Shown piece by piece: positions 45,329 to 53,965 of a stretch of 64,000 bases of DNA. Made by a program: the position numbers and the translations under genes. Location of the stretch: assembly GCA_020746835.1 (NCBI GenBank), contig JAGPNK010000035.1:1-64000 (forward strand). Reading direction: 5' to 3'. The stretch's first letter is position 1, and each line of letters starts with the position of its first letter. The notes below the pieces were generated by a model. The model worked only from the letters and a program-made list of their open reading frames with translations, was not told the DNA's origin and searched no databases. The stretch is from Stachybotrys elegans. Taxonomy: Eukaryota > Ascomycota > Sordariomycetes > Hypocreales > Stachybotryaceae.

Positions 45329-45339
45329 GAACCTTGCTC

Positions 45340-46326
45340 TTACTCCCATAACTTGCCCATTGATGATCCTTTGAAGATCAACTTTGGCTTTAACCGGAGA
45401 GGTTGTTGAGGTTGTCCTCCAAGCTTCTCGCCCTCTAGAAGGTTTTGGAACAATCCATCAGCAAAAATATATAGTATTAGAGTCGATTGGCGTTTATTCC
45501 AGCCAGAACGGTCTGCTTTTCCGGCTACAGTCTTTACGCCGCAGATATCCCAAGTGCGGCCATCGAGAAATTGGAAAGGGACCGGCGTCTCATCAAGATT
45601 GACGATACAACATGTTTCGAAGCGTGACTGTATATTGAGGAGCTCTGGGAAGGGGCTTGGGGGCTTGGAGCCTTGGGAAACTCTCTTGACAAAGCGGAGG
45701 AAATTTAGAACAATTTTTAGGGAATCCTCGGGTCTCTGAGTTGCTTGTTTGGTGATTCTTCTGCATACGATGTTGCAGCGTTTCTTGAAGCTGTTCCACC
45801 AGCCGTTGGAGAAGGTGAATAGCTGCTCAACACCAGGATTCAGCTCTGCAAAGATACTCCGAGCTCGTGCGCGAAACCACGATGTTGTGACGATCTTTCC
45901 TTCCTTTCTTTGGGCGAGGAAGTCTCTAAAGAGTCTCTCCTCAAGGTCCGGCCAACGGGGTCTCCATGAACGGTGTTCTAAGAGCCCAAAGTTGTCTCTC
46001 TTACGCCACCAACCAGATATCGTCTTAAGAGGAACTCTGAAGAATGCTTCTGCCTCGCGGAAGTATGGGGCACGATAACCACCCTTGACGGTGACTCGTC
46101 TGCTGTTCAAAGGAGCTTGAGGATCGTAGATGCGGTGAAATACCAAGAAATGGAGAACTTCTGCTCTGAACCGCTTCTGGCGATGCACCTTAGGCCGGGT
46201 ACGTTCCTTGTACGCTCTTGGAGGGAGCTCATATAACGATTTTGGCTTGGAGCCAGGCTTCAGCTTTGCAACGCGTGGAGGGCGCGCCCTCTGAACATTT
46301 GGGTCAACCTGCTGCAACGGCGGCAT
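45340..46326 (-). pseudogene. pogo/Tc5-type DDE transposase, truncated at the hAT junction
   Basis: The ATG at 46326 (MPPLQQVDPNVQ) opens 328 codons. The N-terminal half has two DNA-binding helix-turn-helix parts of the CENP-B/Tc5 kind (FFRVPLKTISGWWRKRDNFG, then SWFRARARSIFAELNPG and FTFSNGWWNSFKKRCNI). The DDE core begins with the first Asp in CIVNLDETPVPFQF and stops in PKLIFKGSS, within 30 bp of the hAT terminus. The second and third catalytic residues are absent here and do not resume left of the hAT element at 41727. The frame up to the break is intact. Confidence 0.8.
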
Positions 46327-46332
46327 TGTCAA

Positions 46333-46564
46333 TGCATCTCTGAGGCTTCAGAATGCAGATTTAAGCGGATGCTACGGAATTTACATATTTCCATTGCGTC
46401 ATTTGATGTTGGGGCTCAATCGCTGATCAAAACGCGTTACTATAGGAAGTAAGGTGTGCGCCTGTTTTGTGGGCAGTGGCGGCGCCACGGGCTCCGCAGT
46501 CATTCTCAATTTTTCGAGTTCCTACGGTAGACCGTAACAAGTCCAAGTCACAATGCACCCGAAT
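46333..46564. other. Interval left of the small secreted protein
   Basis: No gene or inverted terminus of the pogo-type element was recognised. Confidence 0.4.
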
Positions 46565-46842
46565 TTAAATAAGGCAGCTGCCACCTCCGCGAATGTCGAC
46601 GTAGCTGCAGAGGATAGATTGTCAACATCCAAAAGTACCCGTAGCGGGGATAAAAGAATCACTTACCAGTCACCGCCGAATCCGTCAGAGCAGTAAAAGT
46701 GTCCCTGGGGCTGCTTGTTGCAAACCAGGCCCTTCTTGCGCAGTTCCTCAACACGCTTAAGCTGGGCATCCGAGCTGCCACCCTGGGGAGCGGCAAGGGA
46801 GAGGGCCGCAAAGGCGAGAACAAGGACGGATTTGGCGAGCAT
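46565..46842 (-). CDS. Small secreted cysteine-rich protein, 71 residues
   Basis: Two exons (46842-46667 and 46604-46565) join across a 62-bp intron with a perfect GTAAGT donor and CTGCAG acceptor. The 71-residue product starts with a clear signal peptide (MLAKSVLVLAFAALSLAA), followed by a Kex2-like LKR site near residue 31. Four cysteines lie in the mature part: LVCNKQ, YCSDG, DCYVD and SCLI; the last two come from the second exon. Without splicing the frame would end at a TAA that overlaps the donor. It looks like a small secreted effector-like or defence-like peptide, but no named family is recognised and no activity can be inferred. Confidence 0.72.
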
Positions 46843-48485
46843 GTTGAAACTCTAGGAGGGGTTGCTGCTTTGGTTGTGCGGTAGTGTCTGCCTTGTTGAG
46901 CCGAGCTGAGTTGAGATAATGATGAAGGACAGTGAAGGGACAGATTTCGAAGACTGTTGCCGACTCATCTTCGTCTCTCTTTTATATTTCGATGTCGAGG
47001 AGTTGATGATGTGAACAGAATTACCAGCTGTGGTAATCACGGCCGCTTGGCTCCGTCTGTTAATTGCTTGATGTGGGGTGGTATATCTGAAGTGCTAGTT
47101 TGACCCTTGTCCCCGAACCTCACTCGGTTACCATACGAACTAAACATGGTGCCAAGGGGTTAGGGTAAAGTGTGCGTACGGGGTTCCAACGGACGATCTT
47201 AACTCCTTCCGGTCGTTAACTGCTATGGGAGTTGCCGTGTCTCCTAGGCAGTGCGAAAGCGCCTATTGGCGGATATCCCGGTTCCATACACCACTGCCGC
47301 GTTTCGCACTGCCAAGGGATCTGCGGGCAAATGCATGGAGCCGTTTCGAAAGCTCCTTGGCAGTCTCTCACGACCAAACCAAAACACGAGTTCATGCTTG
47401 ATTGGGGCTCAACACCGAAGAACTCCCAGCAATATTGTTTAATCTTGCCAAGCAATTTACATTTCCGCTCCACCTTCCAACGCTCCGTTGACGAGCGAGG
47501 ACTTCAAGTGGATCCTATCCCCTTGAGTGTGCGAAAGGAGCACAGGTCACAGACAGTTTCAGTTCAGTCAGAATCATCAGAGTTAGTTAGTTACCTATTC
47601 CCCTTCGGTATCGGCAGGGTCTGGCCGCGATACTGGGTCACAGAGTACCATTTTGTTTCTTGGTGTATGTTTGCATCATCAGAATTACCGCTTTGGTACA
47701 GTGCTCATCTACCTGTCCGTTTGGTTTAGATTAGGCTGTCAGGGGTCAGGGACAATCAATTATCGCCCGGCTTGGCTTGTTACGATTACCTCTTGGTTCG
47801 GCAAATCTACGTGCATCTTTGTTCCTTGCTGTCTAGATTGCAGACAATATACTGCCTGTCTGACACATTACCACAACGCTATCTCGTACGGACAAGGTTA
47901 TCTGTCTCACAGCCAAAGTCATCACTGAATCCATTACAGCGGGGTAACAACCCACATAAGGAGGAACAGGCAAGTAGGAAATATGCAGGGTCGGGTCTTG
48001 GCTTACAGGTACTGGCCCGCCTCTGTACCTACGTGGTGGAAGGGTGCTGAACATCAACTACGCCGGCTGATGGCTCAGCACAAGGCAGAGTTGAAAGTGC
48101 ACTCTGGTCGATTGGTGGTTTAGTATTTCGCCAGATCAACACAGATTAATGATAGGCACTGTGAACATGGCCAGCGAGACGGTTGTTCCGTACTCCTCCT
48201 TCCTAGTCAACCCCCCTTCGTTTGCCTTCAAGTGCTTCGTTGCCACGGATGCCACCAGCAGCTCTTTATATATTCTACTAATTCCCTTTCCTTTTGTCTC
48301 TTTCAAATCCTTCAAGCTCTCTTCACCCAGCTGTGCAATCGTTCCCTTACACCAATTGTCTTGCTGTCCTTGTACAGATTGCATTGCGTCACGCACTCAG
48401 GCAACTATCTACTACGACCCCCGATCAAGCTTACAAGATATCGCGCCTCCCAAGCCTCGTTACTTGATTACACTCAACTTCCAAG
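46843..48485. other. Interval with a lone piggyBac-like end and nested inverted repeats
   Basis: A single TATCCCCTTGAGTGTGCG end lies at 47516-47533, pointing right, with no matching right end found before 48485. Inverted repeats: GGCAGTGCGAAA at 47247 pairs with TTTCGCACTGCC at 47302, and ACTGCCAAGG at 47308 pairs with CCTTGGCAGT at 47355. The final 250 bp are the pyrimidine-rich leader of the SOD gene. No other gene is supported. Confidence 0.55.
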
Positions 48486-49160
48486 ATGCGAACTTCACTT
48501 GGCCTCCACATCCTCGGCGCCACCCTCGCTGGCCGCGTCCTGGCCGATGATGCTCCGCCTTCCACCGACAACCCTGCCGGTGTAGTCTACCAGGCTATCC
48601 TTCCCAAGGAGCCCTTCTTCGCCGGTGCTGCCATCGAGGGCAACGTTAAGGGTTCTATCATGGCTGTCGCCGAAGATGACGGCAACGGTGTCATGTTCTC
48701 TATTATGTTTGAGAACCTGCCTGCTGAGGGCGGCCCTTTCAGTCAGTCTTCCTGTCCTAACAACATGAGCTTTAACTGTCCAGAACTCTAACCTGGCATA
48801 ACAGCGTACCATATCCACACCGACCGCGTCGTCGACAACAACTGCACCGTTACTAAGACACATCTCGACCCCTACAACGCCGGCGTCGCGGTCCCCTGCG
48901 ACCCGTCCAACCCCCAGAGCTGCGAAGTCGGTGACCTCGCAGGCAAGCACGGCAAGGTCGACTCAGACCCCTACATGATGAACTACACCGACCTCTACGC
49001 CTCCACCAACGAGTCCAGCATGTCCTTCTTCGGCAACCGCTCTTTTGTTCTGCACTACGCAAACTCGACCCGCATCACCTGTGCCAACTTTGAGCTCAAG
49101 ATGATGGAAATGCCGGGCAACTGCAACTCCACCAAGACGCCAGCGCCCATGCACCGCTAG
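48486..49160 (+). CDS. Secreted Cu-only superoxide dismutase-like protein
   Basis: Exons 48486-48741 and 48805-49160 join across a 63-bp intron to 203 residues. A signal peptide (MRTSLGLHILGATLAGRVLA) is followed by a SOD beta barrel: IEGNVKGSIMAVAEDD, FENLPAEGGPFTYHIHTDRV with two ligand His, THLDPYNAG, GDLAGKHGKV with the next His, and FFGNRSFVLHYANSTRITCANFE with the fourth and the closing Cys. This layout matches the fungal cell-surface Cu-only SODs that lack the zinc loop and detoxify extracellular superoxide (family knowledge). Several N-glycosylation sites are present (NNCT, NESS, NRS, NST). No GPI signal is evident at the C-terminus, so it may be freely secreted or attached otherwise. 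Confidence 0.88.
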
Positions 49161-49914
49161 GGGGATGGCATGGGGAGGGTGATGATCAGGAGGCGGGTTG
49201 ACGAGGATGGCGATGTTAACACGAACGTGCCCGTTCCTGCAGCGGCTGTCATGCGATCCCACTCTCTTCAGTTCCTGTGCCACGGCGTCACGCTTGGGTT
49301 TCACACGGGCTGATGAGGATGGGGAGCAGAAGGAGAGCGGGAGAGTGTATGCGCAGATGCGCTGACGAAGGCAAGGCAGTTTGGGGTCGCGGGTGGTACA
49401 CCCCCCCCCCCCCCCCCCAAAAAAAAAAGAAAAACCCGGTAAAATTTACAAAATTCAGGCCTGAATCAATGAAGGTCCATATTGCTACATCTGTGACTAG
49501 ACGACGCTGTAGCCATCAACACAATATAAGGCACGTCTCTAGAAATGGGTTCGCCGCCGATATAGATGAGGTCGCGGTGAAGCAAGGATTTAGTTAGGGA
49601 GAGAGGACTGCTGAAGCGATAACGGTCGCGGCCTCCGGCGAGGTAGGCATCTAAAGCATGCTTAATATGTAATAATGCTGGAGTTGAATGAGGAGCTTAC
49701 CATTGTTTTGGGGCGCAACTCTCACATGCATCCCCGTTTGGTTTAATACCGGGAGCCTTTCCTCCTTCACCCCACTTGCACATGTTTCAGGCAGTTCTTG
49801 TAATTCTTTGCCTTAAAATTATCCAGTACTTCTACTTATCTGAAGACGCTTGCTCCGCGGTATGCGGAGCGCGCCGTGCTGGGGTGGCGTGGAGCTGCCT
49901 CAAGTGGTCCCGGG
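49161..49914. other. Interval with C18-A10 homopolymer
   Basis: Downstream of the SOD gene. A run of 18 C followed directly by 10 A lies at 49401-49428; its length is unreliable in any assembly. No gene is supported. Confidence 0.45.
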
Positions 49915-49931
49915 TCCGAGTAGGAGAATGA

Positions 49932-51261
49932 TTTGATTTGATTTGATGTATTTTCCGTCCAGCGGCCTCCAGGCCGCTCAGGTCCCCTATAGGGGCACAG
50001 GACGTGCTGAGCTAAAGTATCTAGAAATCCTGCCGTAGTAGGCATCGCCCAGCGCTTCTTGCAAGACCTCGCCTTTTGGATGGGCTGTCGAGCCCATCTC
50101 TGGGAGGCGGCCGCCAGGCACGCAATACAAGTGTCTATGGCTACTCCTCCAACAGCCGCCTTTCTGCTTCTTCATCCAGCATATCGTAGGCTCAAAGGCG
50201 CATTGTTCCAAGGGGCATTCCCGTCAGCGGGAAACACTCCCCTCCAGTCTAGAATTCTCTTGGACAGCTAGGTCAGGTAGACTCCCCGCCCGTGGGGCTA
50301 GGAGTTTCCGTCTCCCTTGGTCAGCAGTAGCTCCGACCAAAAGCCATGCATCCTTAGGGAAAACCCTCGCAGGAGAAAACCCAAGGCGACTGGAACGCTG
50401 CTTTGTGGAGGAGACAACCGTCTCGCTCCGCGGTCTCCAGGCAAGCTCTGTACCATTTTGACCCAGCGGTTTGTGTCTGTGTTGTCTCTAGGTAGTGAGA
50501 CGAATTGTCGGGGCCCAGTAGCATTCTAGGCAGCAGCCGAAGCTGCGAATAAATGGAAGTTATCTAGGCAGCATGCAACTGTAGAGATCGGTCATGTAGC
50601 TCGTCGCTACAAAAGGTTGGGGGACCGTCGACGGTGTCGAGGGCCCATGAAGTAAGGCAGTCTGTGGCTGTCGGCCTTGTCTGAGTAGCCGGAGCTATGG
50701 GTTTTCGTCTGGGCAGCCGAAGCTGCAGGGGTCGGTCAAAGCAGCGTGAAACTGCTGGTAAGGGCGAGGGCGCCGTGGTCCAGAAAGTCAAGCAGCTGAG
50801 GCTGTAGGATATTGTCAAAGCGTGGTCGCGCGAAACATCTATGGGTATTAAGGCCCGAAGTATCAAGTATCAGGATGCTGCGAGTGTCGTCTGGGCAGCC
50901 AGAGCTGCAGAGGTCGGTCGGTTGGAGGTCGGTCAGGGCAGCGTAGAGCTGCATGGGAAGTCGAGGGCGCGGAGCCCAGAATGTCGTCGGCTCGCGAAGC
51001 CAAAATGTCGAGGCTCGAAAGAGCATAAGCACCATACAAGAGAAAGCGCCCGAAGGCGATGTCAAGAGCTCGCAAAGCTCAGTGTTGTCAGGGCAAGCAT
51101 CGCAAAGAAAGGTCAACCCTCCGAATCCCTTTCTTGTGGCAGCTGTTAAAACCCCGCTAGGTCCACAGCTGCATTCGCTGCCATTTTTGGCCTGCAACAG
51201 AATTTTCCCTAGCAAAACGCTAACAGCGGGTACCAAGGAAAACTTTTTATAGGAGAGAGTT
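49932..51261 (-). repeat. Repeat family R, copy B, with 17-bp target duplication
   Basis: The segment shares its edges and several internal blocks with 1931-3527. It is flanked by a perfect 17-bp direct repeat, TCCGAGTAGGAGAATGA, at 49915-49931 and 51262-51278. The left edge begins with TTTGATTTGATTTGATG, a simple-repeat tail on the 3' side of the minus-strand element. The empty-site sequence CCCCTATAGGGG at 49985-49996 is where copy A carries its MITE. The longest frame (50736-51236 minus) is not a recognisable protein. It is therefore a non-coding retroposon moved by some LINE machinery. Confidence 0.82.
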
Positions 51262-51284
51262 TCCGAGTAGGAGAATGAGCGGGA

Positions 51285-52246
51285 TAGTTAGTTAGTTATA
51301 TTCCTACTCGGTTGTAGCCGCTAGATACATAAGCAGCCATGCCCGGTTAGCGGGGTTGGCGGACAGCCGAAGCTCGCTCCGGGTGTTAATCCAGAGTCTG
51401 CCCCACTTCGCCAACATCAACGAACATTGACCAGCTGTCCCCAATGATCCCGCTTTCTCCTTAACCTCAATCTACCCGTGGCCACCGCCCTCGTGCAGAG
51501 TGTGGTTCTCTACTAATGTACAGTACTTTTAGGCTCAGTCGAAGCGGCTATCGTCGCCTCATATACGGGTCTGCGTACCTACAGTCTCCCCCCAGCGCCT
51601 GACATCGTCTGGCTACGTTTCGACCCCGAAATGCCCAAGGGTCCCTGCCTGTTCCATGAATCTGACGGCTTTCGCGGCTGCTTTGCGCTCTCCCAACACC
51701 CTCCGAAGGTCGCTTAGTCCTAGGATGTCGCCGAGTTCCTGGTTCCGGAGTTGTCGATGTTTCCGGCATCGCAGGAGGATATGCAATACCGTTTGTCGTC
51801 CTTGTCCGCAGGGGCATCTATCGTCCGTAACACCCGGTACTCTTTGCTTGAAGAGGAAGTGCTTGGTGGCTATCTTCTCGGTTCGCAATCCGATCAAGAG
51901 CGCGCTCTGCCTCTTGTTGAGCTTCGTGTGCAGCTGCAATACTTTCTTTGTTGGCTTCGGTGTGTAGCGGAAGCAGACCCTGCCCCGGCTTTCGTTGGCC
52001 CATTTGTCTTGCCAGGCTTTGTGGACGTGCTTGTGGGTCCACATCTTGAGCGTCGAACGGAGTGCCCATAGTTCCGCTGGTTCGGCGGCCCTTGGTCCAG
52101 TCGCTCCGCCTTCTCTCCATCCTGTGGCTTCCTTGGCTGCTTTGTCGGCTTGTTCGTTTCCCCAGACCCCTGCGTGGGCCGGGATCCATCGGATTTCCAC
52201 TGTCAGTCCACCTTGCTGGAGCTCTTCCGTGGTCTGTGCGATAGCT
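51285..52246 (-). mobile_element. 5'-truncated Tad1-like LINE, 3' end only (copy 1)
   Basis: On the minus strand the piece starts inside RNase H (AIAQTTEELQQGG, then EIRWIPAHAGVWGNEQADKAA), continues through CFRYTPKPTKKVLQLHTKLN, a Cys/His segment (RCPCGQGRQTVLHILLRC) and a stop at 51613, then a 3' UTR with GGGGGGAGACTGTAGGTAC. It ends in TAAC units. Upstream of 52246 the frame meets a stop and sequence unrelated to LINE, so the 5' truncation is there. Not autonomous. Confidence 0.85.
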
Positions 52247-53113
52247 TACCGAAGGTATGCGCCGGATTTACCTTTTGGCTTGGCCGAAGACCTGATGGCT
52301 GCTTGGTTTCTTCCGGAAGTTTCATGATAATCAGTTAGCTGCACGAGATTTGGATGCTATATGGGGTCGGCCCTTGATATATAAATATGAGGCTAAAATC
52401 TAGACGTCTCGAGAATAGTCTTTAGGTATAGATTTAGTGCTCTATCTGTTTGATGGGATGTTTTTGGAGCAATGCACTCCAGTACCCTATATCAAGAAAT
52501 GGACCTAAGTGAGGCATAAGCCCATCTTACTGTAGTGTCCGCTTTTTGTGACGGCAATTTATAAAGCAATTGCCCTTTCTGCACAGATCAGGACGGCACC
52601 ATCTGGCTTTTACAGTATGAGATCAGAATAAGCATATATACCAGCTCGTCCACTTCTGGATTTCTGCAACGCCTTAAGTGATCCAATTGTGGCTCTTTGT
52701 CATACGGTTTCTTGATACTCCAGCGGCCGTGTCTTGTGTCGGCAACTCGTGAATCGTGTCACGGGCTGGGTCGGGCTAAGCAGGTGGACAGGGACACGCA
52801 GGTCAGGACTGATTCTGTTGCTACGGATAGGCACTGTAGGTCGGGCTCTATTACATAGCTCAACCGTCTGATGGTAGGTACAGTACACATTGCCTTACCG
52901 TTACACTTCTCATGAGGTTCTCAAGTTCTCAATGCTCCTAGTTCATGTGCATCATCATTCTTGCATGTGATTGTGTACTTCGCTTTCTTAGCGGTGGAAG
53001 CGGCCAAAAGATGGCTAGTATATTTGTGCATTTCTTGATTAAAGCCTATGCTCATATACATAACTATTGATTGCCCGGTCGGGGCAATGGCGATCCAGAC
53101 TTGAAAAGCACCG
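52247..53113. other. Intergenic interval
   Basis: No gene is supported. The longest frame is a 110-codon minus frame at 52921-53253, overlapping the next gene without recognisable content. Confidence 0.4.
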
Positions 53114-53837
53114 GTGGCTACCGCTACAGTACATACACTACCTACATTGTATAGCCGCGTAGGAGGTCCTGTTCGAACGACAACGTACCTCATCGTAAAG
53201 ATAAAGAACAATCTATTCAGAACCCAGTCAATCGGGAGCCAAGATGAATCCATCGAAAAGTCTAGATGGCTTTCTAGGTGCGATCAGATGATCTTGGAGA
53301 TAGACAAAAACATCGCCTTATATTACTTTGTCATTGTCGGGTTCCTCTCATGGCTCCTACTTGCCGGCTTCCTCATATCTCCTTCCACATACGCCTCACT
53401 TCGGCAATCACCAGTACTCGACGATTCTGGATATGTGGCAGAGTCTGTAATGCATGCTGTACGAAACGTTCCGCTTATTTACATAGCTTCTTTCTCTTGC
53501 CTGATCGCAGCATGTGGCTTGGGCTTCTTGTGGTGGCGCTGGCGCCACAATTACATATGGGTGAACCGATACATCGTCATGTGAGCCTTCCCCCTGCACC
53601 ATCGTGTCGTCATAGATAGCTGATATGAAGAACAGTCCGACACTTATGAACTCTATCATGGGTTTTGGGACTACACTTCTCAACATTTATAGTATGTAGG
53701 ATGGTCAATGGTCTGTTACTGCCGTGATTACAGCTAGCATCATAGGCACATGGATGATGGCATCGGCAGCTCTTTCGGTTTTCTATGGTTGTACAGTATT
53801 CCCTAGGCTCAGGAGAGAAACATGGGTGCCAGTGTGA
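53114..53837 (+). pseudogene. Four-TM fungal membrane protein with in-frame stop
   Basis: Exons 53114-53580 and 53636-53837 join across a 55-bp intron. Four hydrophobic helices are visible: YYFVIVGFLSWLLLAGFLI, VPLIYIASFSCLIAACGLGF, MNSIMGFGTTLLNIY and SVTAVITASIIGTWMM, with a WLSRCDQMILEI lead-in and a conserved WWRWRHNYIWVNR loop. The form is that of an uncharacterised fungal four-TM family. TAG at 53697-53699 interrupts the second exon at NIYSM-stop-DGQW, where a CAG (Gln) would fit; beyond it the frame is open to 53837. The start codon is unclear, since no in-frame ATG precedes the first conserved segment, so an upstream exon may be missing. Confidence 0.65.
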
Positions 53838-53965
53838 TATATTCATGGCTAGGATCTACGCAAACATCGTGAAGTGTATGTATGTATTATGAGTAATACG
53901 TAAGACCAATCCACAAGGATGCTCAGGGAAGTGTGGTCCATTAGTGAATATGTAGCTTTGTGAAT

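Larger units (their letters stand above)
41728..45336 (+). mobile_element. 3.6-kb hAT element with CGATCG-rich subterminal arrays
   Basis: The ends are short inverted repeats, CAGGGTTCCGCAGCGATCGATG at the left and its inverted partner CAAGGTTCCGCATCGATCG at the right. Inside each end is about 140 bp of interspersed CGATCGCCATCG/GATGGCGATGG units (41739-41880 and 45200-45328). One hAT transposase gene lies on the plus strand. An 8-bp target duplication is not evident. The right end abuts a truncated pogo-type transposase. Confidence 0.82.

Noticed and set aside
47516..48060. A full element starting at the lone TATCCCC end
   Set aside because: No inverted partner or transposase sequence was found to the right; kept only as a solo end.
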